Assembly (NCBI GenBank): GCA_019745565.1
Contig: JAIESW010000010.1
Coordinates: 124,001-188,000 of the forward strand
Length of the DNA stretch: 64,000 nt
Direction: 5' to 3'
Origin: Burkholderiales bacterium
Lineage (GTDB): Bacteria > Pseudomonadota > Gammaproteobacteria > Burkholderiales > Ga0077523
Shown here: piece after piece, positions 33,197 to 41,897 of the stretch
Layout of the letters: each line of letters begins with the position of its first letter
Position numbering within the stretch: the stretch's first letter is position 1
The notes under the pieces: model-generated
Database searches by the model: none
What the model was told of the DNA's origin: nothing
What the model saw: the letters and a program-made list of their open reading frames with translations, nothing else
Program-made: the position numbers and the translations under genes

Positions 33197-34342
33197 GTGA
33201 CTTCCTCCGTCTGGCCGGCCCTCGCTGCCCTCGTCGTTTCGGCCGTCGGCGTGCTCGCTCTCCTGCTCGCGGAGAAGCAGTGGGCCGTGATCGCCATCAT
33301 CATCGCTGCCGGCGCCGCGATGTTCCTGGCGCGCCGCTTCGACTGGAACGAACGGATCCGCCGCAGCGGCGCTGCAAACTCGCGCAAGGTCTTCCTGGCC
33401 GCCATGGTCCTCGTGGTTGGTGCCGCATTCGTGATGCGCGAACACAACTTCGCGCTGCTCATGCTGTGCACGGTCATGCTCATGATGGTCGCGGGCCTCG
33501 GGCTCACGCTGCAGTTCGGTCAAGCGGGTGTGGTCAACTTCGCGGGTGCCGCCTTCTTCGGCATCGGTGCGTATGCCGCAGCGGTCTTTGCAACGAAGAC
33601 GGCGTTGCCGCATCTGCTGGTGATCCTCGCCGGCGGTTTCTTCGCGGCGTTGATCGGTTCGGTCCTGGTGTTGCCGTTGCTGCGCACCCGCGGCCATTAC
33701 ACCGCGCTCATTACGATCGCCTTCGGGATCCTGTTCAAGACCTTCCTCGAGGTGAACGACGCGCTCGGTGGCCCGCAAGGACTCAAGGTGCCGGGCTTCG
33801 TGCTGTTCGGTCACGCCTTCAACGATCCGATCGAGATCGACGAGGAGACGGAATGGTCGTTCTACCTCGCCTATGCGGGCCTCAGCCTGCTGCTCGTGGC
33901 CGCGGCCTATGCGTTCGTGCGTCGCCTCGAGCGTTCGTGGATCGGCCTTGCCTTCGACGCCGTGCGCATCGACGAGACCGCTGCTTCCGCCTTCGGCGTG
34001 AACGTGGCTGCCTGGAAGATCGCTGCCTTCTCGATCGGCAACTTCCTCATCGGCGTTGCCGGTGCCGCCTACGCGATGATGACCGGCTTCGTCGCGCCCA
34101 CCAGTTTCACCTTCGGTGATTCCCTGATCCTCGTCTCCATCGTGATCCTGGGCGGTCTCGGCAGCGCGCTGGGGCTGATTCCCGCAGCCCTCGTCGTGGT
34201 GGTGTTGCCCGAGAAGCTGCAGGCGATCCAGGAGTACCGCTTCCTGCTGTTTGCCCTGCTCGTGATCGTGATCCTGCTGGTGCGTCCCGGTGGATTGTTG
34301 CCGCGCGCGCTGCGCGACTACCGGGTCGGCGCCCCGCGATGA
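33197..34342 (+). CDS. ABC transporter permease, LivM type
   Basis: 381 residues from a GTG 1 bp after the livH-type stop. An N-terminal region of about 75 residues with extra hydrophobic segments precedes the LivM core (LTLQFGQAGVVNFAGAAFFGIGAY; ILGGLGSALG near the C-terminus). Second half of the channel. It overlaps the next gene by 4 bp (ATGA). Confidence 0.92.
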   Translation: MTSSVWPALAALVVSAVGVLALLLAEKQWAVIAIIIAAGAAMFLARRFDWNERIRRSGAANSRKVFLAAMVLVVGAAFVMREHNFALLMLCTVMLMMVAGLGLTLQFGQAGVVNFAGAAFFGIGAYAAAVFATKTALPHLLVILAGGFFAALIGSVLVLPLLRTRGHYTALITIAFGILFKTFLEVNDALGGPQGLKVPGFVLFGHAFNDPIEIDEETEWSFYLAYAGLSLLLVAAAYAFVRRLERSWIGLAFDAVRIDETAASAFGVNVAAWKIAAFSIGNFLIGVAGAAYAMMTGFVAPTSFTFGDSLILVSIVILGGLGSALGLIPAALVVVVLPEKLQAIQEYRFLLFALLVIVILLVRPGGLLPRALRDYRVGAPR

Positions 34343-35115
34343 CCACGCCGCTGCTCGATGCGCGGGGACTGGTCGTGCGCTTCGGCGGCGTCACGGCCCT
34401 CGATGGGCTCGATCTGTCGGTCGCTGCCGGAGAGACCGTCGGGCTGATCGGTCCTAACGGTTCCGGCAAGACCACCTTCTTCAACGCGTTGACCGGATTC
34501 GTGAGGCTGGCTGCCGGCCGTGCGCAGCTGGCGGGTTCGGACATCACCGGGCTCGAGCCGCGTCGCATCGCTGCGCACGGCATTGCACGAACGTTCCAGC
34601 GCCTGCGTCTGCTGCTCGAGCTTTCCGTTTTCGACAATCTGATGCTGGGCCAGCACCTGGTACTCGACCACGGGCCGTGGTCGAACCTGTTCGTGCGCCG
34701 GCGTTTCACCGCCGAGGTGCGTCGCCAGGCGGAAGCCGCCCGGGCGTTGCTCGCGGCTTTCAGCCCGGGACTGCCGGCGCGACTGTTCGAGCCGGCGCGC
34801 GCGCTCACGATGATCGACCGGCGCCGGGTCGAGATCTGCCGCGCGCTCATCCGCGATCCGGCGCTGCTGCTGCTCGACGAGCCCTCGGCCGGCATGACGC
34901 CGGACGAGACGGCCGAACTCATGACCGACCTGCTTGCGGTCAAGGCGCAGAGGCCCGCGCTTACCGTCGTGATCATCGAGCACGACATGGCCGTCATCGA
35001 GCGCGTGAGCGACCGCTGCGTCGTGCTCGACTATGGCCGCAAGCTGGCGGAAGGACCGTACGCCGCAGTGGCGGCCGATCCCGTCGTTCGGCGCGCCTAT
35101 CTCGGGGAAGACTAG
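34339..35115 (+). CDS. ABC transporter ATP-binding protein, LivG type, with altered signature motif
   Basis: 258 residues. Walker A GPNGSGKTTFFNALTG (about 38–53) and Walker B LLLLDEPSAGM (about 176–186) are normal. The ABC signature, usually LPYGDQRRLEIARAL in LivG, reads LTMIDRRRVEICRAL (about 156–170), so the glycine and glutamine of the motif are lost. The surrounding helix is conserved, which argues against a sequencing error. One of the two ATP sites of the LivG/LivF heterodimer would then be non-standard. Confidence 0.92.
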   Translation: MTTPLLDARGLVVRFGGVTALDGLDLSVAAGETVGLIGPNGSGKTTFFNALTGFVRLAAGRAQLAGSDITGLEPRRIAAHGIARTFQRLRLLLELSVFDNLMLGQHLVLDHGPWSNLFVRRRFTAEVRRQAEAARALLAAFSPGLPARLFEPARALTMIDRRRVEICRALIRDPALLLLDEPSAGMTPDETAELMTDLLAVKAQRPALTVVIIEHDMAVIERVSDRCVVLDYGRKLAEGPYAAVAADPVVRRAYLGED

Positions 35116-35169
35116 GATGGATGGCTCTCCTGCGCACGAGGTACGCCGCCCCCGGAGCGGGCGCCGCTC

Positions 35170-35889
35170 ATGAATGGCATGAAGCTCGAAGTGCGCGACC
35201 TCACCGTCGCCTATGACCGCGCGGACGTGCTGACTTCGGTGTCCTTGGAGGCCGATGGTGGCGAAATCACCTGCCTGCTCGGCGCCAACGGTGCCGGCAA
35301 GAGCACGCTCGCCCGCGCGGTGCTCGGGCTCACGGCACCGCGCGCCGGTACCGTGCTGCTCGACGGCGAAGACATGACGGGCGAACCGACCCACCGCATC
35401 GTTGCGCGCGGGGTCGGGGTCATCCCCGAAGGGCGGCGCGTGTTCCCCAAGCTCACGATCGCCGAGAACCTGCGCACCGGGGCGTTCCTGGTGCGGGACC
35501 GCGCGCGCATCGCAGCCCGCTTCGACGAAGTCTGCGAACTCTTCCCGCGTCTGCGTGAGCGGCTGACGCAGCTTGCCGGAACGCTTTCCGGCGGTGAGCA
35601 GGCGATGCTGTCCATCGGCCGTGGCCTGATGGGATCACCTCGGCTGCTGATCATCGACGAACCCTCGCTCGGCCTCTCGCCGCGATTCGTGAAGGAAAAC
35701 TTCCAGGCGATTCGCCGCATCCGCGAAACCGGCGTCACCGTGCTGCTGGTGGAGCAGAACGTCCATCAGACGCTCGCCATCGCCCAGCGCGGCTATGTGC
35801 TCTCCGGCGGGCGGGTCACGGCCGCCGGTTCGGCCGAAGAGCTGAAGCAGCACCCGGAGCTGATCGCCGCCTACTTCGGCGCCCACTGA
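35170..35889 (+). CDS. ABC transporter ATP-binding protein, LivF type
   Basis: 239 residues; ATGs at 35170 and 35179 are both usable. Walker A GANGAGKSTLARAVLG, an intact signature LSGGEQAMLSIGRGL and Walker B LLIIDEPSLGLSP are present, with the LivF-type VGVIPEGRRVFPKLTIAENL. It pairs with the LivG-type protein 54 bp upstream, completing a five-gene importer. Confidence 0.93.
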   Translation: MNGMKLEVRDLTVAYDRADVLTSVSLEADGGEITCLLGANGAGKSTLARAVLGLTAPRAGTVLLDGEDMTGEPTHRIVARGVGVIPEGRRVFPKLTIAENLRTGAFLVRDRARIAARFDEVCELFPRLRERLTQLAGTLSGGEQAMLSIGRGLMGSPRLLIIDEPSLGLSPRFVKENFQAIRRIRETGVTVLLVEQNVHQTLAIAQRGYVLSGGRVTAAGSAEELKQHPELIAAYFGAH

Positions 35890-35923
35890 CGGCTATACTC
35901 CCCCGACCAACGCGAGCATTGAC

Positions 35924-37054
35924 ATGGGCCATCCCGCCGAAGCCGTCCGCCTGACGCAGGAACTGCTGCGTTTCAACACCATCAACCCGCCCGGGGCCGA
36001 GGAGCCCTGCGCGCGCCACCTCGGTGGCCTGCTCGAAGCGGCCGGCTATCGCGTGCGCTACCACGGCATCGGTACCGGTCGCGCGAATCTCATCGCCACC
36101 ATCGGCGGCAGCGATGCGAAGAAGCCGATCGTCTTTACCGGGCACATCGACATCGTGCCCCTCGGTGCCGCGCCGTGGACACGCGATCCGTTCGCCGGCG
36201 AAACCGATGCCGGGCGGATGTACGGACGCGGTTCGAGCGACATGAAAAGCGGGGTCGGTGCCTTCGTCACGGCGGCCATCGCACTCGCTCCCCATCTTGC
36301 GCGGACACCGGGTGTCGCGCTGGTGATCACTGCGGGCGAAGAGACCGGCTGCCAGGGTGCGTTCGAACTGGTTCGCGACAAGGCGCTGCTGGAAGCGGCC
36401 GGCGCGATGGTCGTGGCGGAACCGAGCGGCAACTATCCCTTCATCGGTCACAAGGGTGCGTTCTGGCTGCATGCGAAGACCCACGGCGTCACGGCCCACG
36501 GGTCGATGCCCGAGAAGGGTGTCAACGCCGTGTTCAAGGCAGCGAAGGCGGTCAACGTGCTCGAGCAGTTCCGCTTCGACAATCCGCCCCATGCCATGAT
36601 GGGTCAGGGCACGCTCAACCTGGGCACGATGCACGGCGGCCTCAACATCAACTCCGTGCCCGACGAGGCTGTCATGGGTCTCGACATCCGCACCGTGCCC
36701 ACGCAGACGCACGCGCACATCCGTGATCAGCTCGTGCACGCGCTCGGACCGGAAGTGGAGCTCCATACGTTGCTCGACGTGCAATCGGTCTACACCGATC
36801 CGCAGCACGAATGGGTGCAGAGCGTGTTCGACGTCATGCAGCCGCATCTCGGTGCCCGGCCGGAGCCGCGGGCCGCCACCTATTTCACCGACGCTGCGGT
36901 GTTGAAGCCGGCGCTCGGCGAACCGCCCACCATCATCCTCGGTCCGGGCGAAGCGCAGATGGCGCATCAGACCGACGAGTACTGCCGCACCGATCGCGTC
37001 GAGCAGTGCACCGACGCTTTCATCGAGATCATGCGGCGCTGGACCGGTGCGTGA
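35924..37054 (+). CDS. M20 family metallohydrolase (ArgE/DapE/ACY1 type)
   Basis: 376 residues. The metal and catalytic residues of M20 enzymes are visible: His74 and Asp76 in FTGHIDIVP, Asp106 in RGSSDMKSG and the Glu pair in TAGEETGC (about 138–139). The dimerisation domain lies in the middle. M20 members cleave N-acyl amino acids, carbamoyl compounds or dipeptides. Set between an importer and malonate-activating enzymes, and overlapping the next gene by GTGA, it may release a malonyl or related carboxylate from an imported conjugate; that is inference. A TATACT -10-like box (35894–35899) may give a secondary promoter. Confidence 0.85.
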   Translation: MGHPAEAVRLTQELLRFNTINPPGAEEPCARHLGGLLEAAGYRVRYHGIGTGRANLIATIGGSDAKKPIVFTGHIDIVPLGAAPWTRDPFAGETDAGRMYGRGSSDMKSGVGAFVTAAIALAPHLARTPGVALVITAGEETGCQGAFELVRDKALLEAAGAMVVAEPSGNYPFIGHKGAFWLHAKTHGVTAHGSMPEKGVNAVFKAAKAVNVLEQFRFDNPPHAMMGQGTLNLGTMHGGLNINSVPDEAVMGLDIRTVPTQTHAHIRDQLVHALGPEVELHTLLDVQSVYTDPQHEWVQSVFDVMQPHLGARPEPRAATYFTDAAVLKPALGEPPTIILGPGEAQMAHQTDEYCRTDRVEQCTDAFIEIMRRWTGA

Positions 37055-38340
37055 ACACGCGTTCGTTCCTCGATCTGCGTCTCGACGCGCGTGTCGGCGC
37101 CCTGCTCGACGCAGGTAGTTGGGTGCCGCTCGATCCGGTGGAGGGCAGCGGCGTCCTTGCCGGCGAAGGCGCCGTCCACAATCTCAGGGTGGTGCTCGCG
37201 GCCACCGATCCGGAGCGTGCCTCCGGTGCGATCGACACCGCCGACGCGGAGGTGTTGCTGGCCGCCGTCGAACGCGCCCGTCGGTCGTCGCGACCGCTCG
37301 TCCTGTTGCTCGACTCCGCCGGCGCGAAGCTGACCGAAGGCGTGGCCGTCCTCGGTGCGTTTCGCCGACTGGAGGCCGCGCTGCTCGATGCCGCGGAGAG
37401 CGGACTCCGCATCGCCGCCGTGCTCGGGCGCCATTGCTTCGGCGGTTCCAGCCTGATCGCGTTCGTGGCGGCCGCACGGATCTATCCGCGCGGCACGCTT
37501 CTCGGTGTTTCGGGACCGCGCGCCCTGGCGGCGCTGTCGATCCCGATGGGACGCGAGGATATCGTGGCGCTGTTCGGTGTCGACAGCCGCGCGCGTCACG
37601 ACGAGGACGCGTTGATGGTCACCGACGACGCGGCCGCCGTGCGCGCGGCGACCGCCGCGTGGCTCGCCGATGCGCCGCCCGGTCTCACGATCGATCAACG
37701 CCAGCGCGCGCTGAAGCGGCGCCTGCGCCTGTATCGCGGCGATCCGCTGTCGACCCCGGCCGATCCCATGCCGCCGGAGCTGGAAGCGCGGCTCGATCAT
37801 CTGTTCCCGCAGGGCTGGAGCGCCCTGTATGCCAGCGGTGTGATCTGGGGCGACGGCTGGGTGCACGGCCGGGAGACGCTCGTGGTGGGATTCGTGCAAG
37901 GCCGACCCGTGGACGCGGCTGCCTGCTGGCGCTTCGCCCAGGCGCTGCTGGATCTTGCGCGCGATCACCCGCCCATGCCGTTCGTGATCCTGCTCGATAC
38001 GCCGGGGCAGGCGGCGACGCTCGACAACGAACAACTGGTCCTGTCGGAGTTCATCGCGCAGGTCGCGGCCGTGACGTATCGCCTCCGAGCGCAAGGCCAG
38101 CCGGTCGAGTTGTGGCTGACCGGTGAAGCGGGTGGTGCGATCTACGTGGCGCTTGCCGCCGCGGCGACCACCGTGACCGCGTGGCCCGGTGCGCGGGTGC
38201 AGACGTTGCCCGCGCGCATCGTGAGCGGTGTCGTCGGCAGCACGCGCGAACAGGTCACGCCGGTATCGGCTCTGCTCGAAGCGCGCGTGATCGACCGCTG
38301 GACCCGTGCCCCCGGCTTCGCCGAACCACCGTCATCGTGA
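37051..38340 (+). CDS. fused malonate decarboxylase beta–gamma-like protein (MdcD–MdcE)
   Basis: 429 residues from a GTG overlapping the M20 stop. Residues about 1–230 resemble MdcD, with the crotonase-fold patterns VLLLDSAGAKLTEGVAVLGA and GRHCFGGSSLIAFVAAAR followed by LLGVSGPRAL. Residues about 250–429 resemble MdcE (LFPQGW, ARDHPPMPFVILLDTPGQ, LTGEAGGAIYVALAAAA). In classical malonate decarboxylase these are separate carboxyltransferase-fold subunits that decarboxylate malonyl-S-ACP. Here they are one shortened chain, and no MdcA, MdcC (ACP), MdcB/G or MdcH is nearby. Its stop overlaps matB (GTGA), so malonyl-CoA is a plausible substrate. Another carboxyltransferase-fold activity is possible. 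Confidence 0.78.
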   Translation: MNTRSFLDLRLDARVGALLDAGSWVPLDPVEGSGVLAGEGAVHNLRVVLAATDPERASGAIDTADAEVLLAAVERARRSSRPLVLLLDSAGAKLTEGVAVLGAFRRLEAALLDAAESGLRIAAVLGRHCFGGSSLIAFVAAARIYPRGTLLGVSGPRALAALSIPMGREDIVALFGVDSRARHDEDALMVTDDAAAVRAATAAWLADAPPGLTIDQRQRALKRRLRLYRGDPLSTPADPMPPELEARLDHLFPQGWSALYASGVIWGDGWVHGRETLVVGFVQGRPVDAAACWRFAQALLDLARDHPPMPFVILLDTPGQAATLDNEQLVLSEFIAQVAAVTYRLRAQGQPVELWLTGEAGGAIYVALAAAATTVTAWPGARVQTLPARIVSGVVGSTREQVTPVSALLEARVIDRWTRAPGFAEPPSS

Positions 38341-39842
38341 CAGCGAACTTCTACGCGCTGCTCGAAGCACGGCGTCCCGGCGATCCTGACGCACCGTTGC
38401 TGGAAGCGGACGACGGCACGATCTGGAGCTATCGGCGGATCGGCGAACTGGCCGGCCGCATGGCCTGGGCGCTCGCGAGCGCCGGTGCGAATCGCGGTGA
38501 CCGCGTCGCCGTGCAGGTGGAGAAATCACCCGAAGCCCTGGCGCTCTACCTTGCCTGTCTGCGCAGCGGTCTGATCTTCGTCCCGCTCAACACGGCCTAC
38601 CAGCCGGCGGAAATCGAGTACTTCCTGACCGATGCGGCGCCGGCCGTGTTCGTGTGCCGCCCGGCGTCGGTGACTGCGTTGCGGAGCGCCACGCAGGGGG
38701 CGCTCGTGCGTTCGGTGTTCACGCTGGATGCCGACGGCAGCGGCACCCTGCTGGAAGCTGCTGCGGACCGCGATCCCCATTTCCCGGTAGCCGAAGCGCA
38801 GCCGGAGGATCTCGCCGTCCTGATCTACACGTCCGGTACCACGGGCCGATCCAAGGGCGCGATGATCACGCACGGGAACCTCGCCGCGAACGGCCTCGCG
38901 TTGGTGGAGGCCTGGGGCTTCACCGGGACGGACGTGCTGCTGCACGCGCTGCCGATCTTCCACATCCACGGTCTGTTCATTGCGACCCACTGCGTGCTGC
39001 TGGCGGGGGCGCGCATGCTGTTCCACGCCCGCTTCGAGGCGCAGCGGGTGCTGCGCGATCTGCCGCGCGCGACGGTGCTGATGGGTGTGCCGACGTTCTA
39101 CACCCGGCTGCTGGCGGAGCGGGATTTCACCACCGACGTGACCGCGGGCGTGCGCCTGTTCGTCTCCGGGTCGGCGCCGCTGCTGCTCGAGACGTTCACC
39201 GCCTTCGAGGGTCGCACCGGCCAACGCATCCTGGAGCGCTACGGCATGAGCGAGTCCGGGATCATCACCACCAATCCGCTCGACGGCGAACGCCGTGGCG
39301 GCACCGTGGGCAAGCCACTGCGCGACGTGCAGGTACGCGTGGCCGATGCCGAAGACCAACCGCTCGCTCGTGGTGAAGTGGGCGGCGTGCAGATCCGCGG
39401 CCCGAGCGTGTTCAAGGGCTACTGGAACCTGCCCGAGAAGACCCGCGAGGAATTCACCACCGACGGCTGGTTCCGCACGGGCGACGTCGGTTGCTTCGAC
39501 GCCGATGGCTACCTGTCGATCGTGGGACGTGCCAAGGACCTGATCATCACCGGCGGCTACAACGTGTATCCGAAGGAGATCGAACTGGAGCTCGATGCGA
39601 TGCCGGGTGTGGTGGAGTCCGCGGTCATCGGCGTGCCTCATCCCGATTTCGGCGAAGCCGTGACGGCGGTCGTGGTGGCGAACCCGACCGCACGACCCGA
39701 CGAGGCCGGCCTCATCGCGGCGCTCAAGGCGCGATTGGCCGGCTACAAGGTGCCCAAGCGCGTGGTGGTGGTAGACGACCTGCCGCGCAACGCGATGGGC
39801 AAGGTACAGAAGAACGTGCTGCGCGAGCGTTACGGCCGCTGA
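38337..39842 (+). CDS. matB: malonyl-CoA synthetase, MatB type
   Basis: 501 residues. An acyl-adenylate-forming ligase with the P-loop IYTSGTTGRSKGAM, the malonyl-specific-looking segment FHIHGLFIATHC, and ERYGMSESGIITTNPLDGER followed by GTVGKPL, close to the MatB pattern. The C-terminal GYNVYPKEIE and the catalytic Lys region (RNAMGKVQKN) are intact. It would convert malonate (or methylmalonate) + ATP + CoA to malonyl-CoA. Last gene of the operon, translationally coupled to the MdcDE fusion. A related CoA ligase with another short dicarboxylate is the main alternative. Confidence 0.88.
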   Translation: MTANFYALLEARRPGDPDAPLLEADDGTIWSYRRIGELAGRMAWALASAGANRGDRVAVQVEKSPEALALYLACLRSGLIFVPLNTAYQPAEIEYFLTDAAPAVFVCRPASVTALRSATQGALVRSVFTLDADGSGTLLEAAADRDPHFPVAEAQPEDLAVLIYTSGTTGRSKGAMITHGNLAANGLALVEAWGFTGTDVLLHALPIFHIHGLFIATHCVLLAGARMLFHARFEAQRVLRDLPRATVLMGVPTFYTRLLAERDFTTDVTAGVRLFVSGSAPLLLETFTAFEGRTGQRILERYGMSESGIITTNPLDGERRGGTVGKPLRDVQVRVADAEDQPLARGEVGGVQIRGPSVFKGYWNLPEKTREEFTTDGWFRTGDVGCFDADGYLSIVGRAKDLIITGGYNVYPKEIELELDAMPGVVESAVIGVPHPDFGEAVTAVVVANPTARPDEAGLIAALKARLAGYKVPKRVVVVDDLPRNAMGKVQKNVLRERYGR

Positions 39843-40769
39843 TCAGGCCGCGCGCAGGCGCTGAGTGCGCGTCGCGGCGAGAGCACGGACGATGTCGGTC
39901 GCTTCCTCGATGCTGCGCGCGTCCGCTTCGGTCAACGTCGCGAGCGGTGGACGGCATGGACCGCAGTCCACGGCGATGCGCTGTCCCAACGCCTTCAGCC
40001 CGTTGACGAGGCCGTAGGGGGCCGCTGCGCCGAGCACGTCGCGGATCACCTTCTGCTGGCGCGCAGCGGCCGCCTGGTCGCCGGCATCGTGGGCCTGCAC
40101 CATCGCGTGCACGACGGGTGCGGTGAAGTTGAACGTCATGCCCACCGCGTTGCGGACGCCCAGGGCCATGGCCGGCAGGAGCATGTCGTCGCGCCCGAAG
40201 AACACCCGCAGGCGCTCGGCGCTCGCATCGATCACGCGTCCGAGGTCGCCGAGATCGTCGCCGGTGAACTTCACGCCGGCGAAGTTCGGGATGCGCTTGA
40301 TCGCGGCGCGAGTGACGTCGGCTGCCGGGACCGTGATGCCCGTGACCATCGGGATGTGGTAGTAGAAGAACGGCAGTCCCGGCGCGGCCGCGGCAATGGG
40401 CGCGAGGCACTCGACCAGCTCCGCCGCCGACCGCGGCTTGAGAAAGTACGGCGCCACCGCAGCGACGGCCCCGGCCCCGGCCGCCGCCGCATGGGCCGCA
40501 AGCTCGGCTGCCTCGGCCACGGATGCGTGACCCACGTGCACGATGATCTCGAAGCCCTTCGGGGCGGCCGCGATCCAGGCCTCCGCCACCTGCTTGCGCT
40601 CGCGGGTGGTGAGCGCTGCACCTTCACCCGTGGTGCCGCAGATGAACGCGCCGGTCGCGCCATCCGCCACGAGGCGCTCCACCTGACGAGCGATCGTGCC
40701 GGGCGCGGGCGAACCGTCGGCGTTGAAGGGTGTGAACGCGGCGGCGACGATCGAGAACGGCTTGGTCAT
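39843..40769 (-). CDS. dihydrodipicolinate synthase / N-acetylneuraminate lyase family aldolase
   Basis: 308 residues from the ATG at 40769. A class I aldolase barrel with the GTTGEG loop (45–50), the Tyr of FFYYHIPMVTG (about 136) and the Schiff-base lysine Lys167 in NFAGVKFTGDDL. The YYHIP and KFTxxDL patterns resemble N-acetylneuraminate lyases, including the animal enzyme, more than true DapA. It should cleave or form a 2-keto acid with pyruvate. It converges on matB with no space between the genes (stops abut), so it is probably a separate unit. No sialic-acid gene is nearby, so the substrate is open. Confidence 0.85.
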   Translation of the reverse strand: MTKPFSIVAAAFTPFNADGSPAPGTIARQVERLVADGATGAFICGTTGEGAALTTRERKQVAEAWIAAAPKGFEIIVHVGHASVAEAAELAAHAAAAGAGAVAAVAPYFLKPRSAAELVECLAPIAAAAPGLPFFYYHIPMVTGITVPAADVTRAAIKRIPNFAGVKFTGDDLGDLGRVIDASAERLRVFFGRDDMLLPAMALGVRNAVGMTFNFTAPVVHAMVQAHDAGDQAAAARQQKVIRDVLGAAAPYGLVNGLKALGQRIAVDCGPCRPPLATLTEADARSIEEATDIVRALAATRTQRLRAA

Positions 40770-40916
40770 GGCGGGTTTCTCCGGAGGGTGAAGTCGATGC
40801 GTGACGGGTAAGATACGGACGAGTAGCAGCTTCGTCGCCGCAAGCGCTGCGACGGATCGCGCTGGCCGTCGCAACGGCTCGCAGTCTTTCGCAACGAATC
40901 GCAACCCGATCCTCCC

Positions 40917-41879
40917 TTGGGCTCCACCGACCGCAGCGAACGCGTCGTCCTGCTCCGCCGCGCCGTGCTCGACGCGCTCGAAGCCGCGCGCGATCGGCAT
41001 GGCGGACGACTGTCGTCAGCCTATGAAGCGCTCGAGCCCCACGCCACGCGCGAGGGTCTGACGCGCGACGATTTCTATCGCGCCGCACGGCGCGAAACGG
41101 TCGAGAAGCTCTCCCAATCGAAGCTCGCCCGATTGAAGGTGGTGCTGGAGCAGGCGGGGCTGGTCGGGCGTTCTGCAGAACCGGGTGCCGAGCTCGTGGG
41201 TGCGATCGAAGCGTTGTCGCGAGCATCGCTGATGCCCGAACGCCTGCGCCGTGAACTGCCGCGCACCATGCTTTGTTTCCGCCGCAGCTATCTGGTCCCC
41301 GACGCGGTCAACCTGTCCCACGTGGAAATCACGTGCGACGACACGGTCATCCACTACCGTGAGACGCGTGCGGGCAGTCTAGGTGCCGCGAGCCAGCGCT
41401 CCGAGATCCGCGGGACCGTGCTGCATCACGAAGACGTCGAGGGGTTGCTGTACGTGGTCGGCCACAACGAGTTCCGCACCAACTTCGCCGTGGAGGAAAC
41501 CGTGAGCACCCGATCCAACATCGTGGTGCTGTCCGTGCTGCGGCCGTGCGAACCGCCGTCGCTGGCCGCGTTCGAAGGCATCCACGTGGGCGTCACGCCC
41601 GACAACAATCCGGATCGCCCCGACACCCCCTACGCGGCAGCCCAGGTGCTGATCGCGACTTCGCGCACACTGGTGGAAGCGGCTCGTGCCGGGCTCATCC
41701 AGAATCATCCGCTGGCGACCCTGTCGCGCGGGTCGATCTGGACCGCCGACGAGCGCGCGACCCTCGCGCGGCTCGATGTCGGGCGCAGGCTGGCGGCCGC
41801 TGCCGATCCGCGCTACGGTCTGTTCATGGTGCCGCCAGCGGCGCCGGCGCGACCGAAACGCACCGTCCGCCAACGTTAG
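40917..41879 (+). CDS. hypothetical protein, possible regulator
   Basis: 320 residues from a TTG start; I do not recognise the family. An N-terminal helical region of about 90 residues, with GLTRDDFYRAARRETVEKLS, leads into a mixed domain of about 180 residues (FRRSYLVPDAVNLSHVEITC; HHEDVEGLLYVVGHNEFRTN; ILSTL-like beta strands; GIHVGVTPDNNPDRPDTPYA). It ends in a Pro/Arg tail. No signal peptide or membrane segment is seen. It is divergent from the aldolase gene across 147 bp, which makes a regulatory link possible. Codon use looks like its neighbours. Confidence 0.6.
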   Translation: MGSTDRSERVVLLRRAVLDALEAARDRHGGRLSSAYEALEPHATREGLTRDDFYRAARRETVEKLSQSKLARLKVVLEQAGLVGRSAEPGAELVGAIEALSRASLMPERLRRELPRTMLCFRRSYLVPDAVNLSHVEITCDDTVIHYRETRAGSLGAASQRSEIRGTVLHHEDVEGLLYVVGHNEFRTNFAVEETVSTRSNIVVLSVLRPCEPPSLAAFEGIHVGVTPDNNPDRPDTPYAAAQVLIATSRTLVEAARAGLIQNHPLATLSRGSIWTADERATLARLDVGRRLAAAADPRYGLFMVPPAAPARPKRTVRQR

Positions 41880-41897
41880 CCCAGGGAAGGATCCGCC

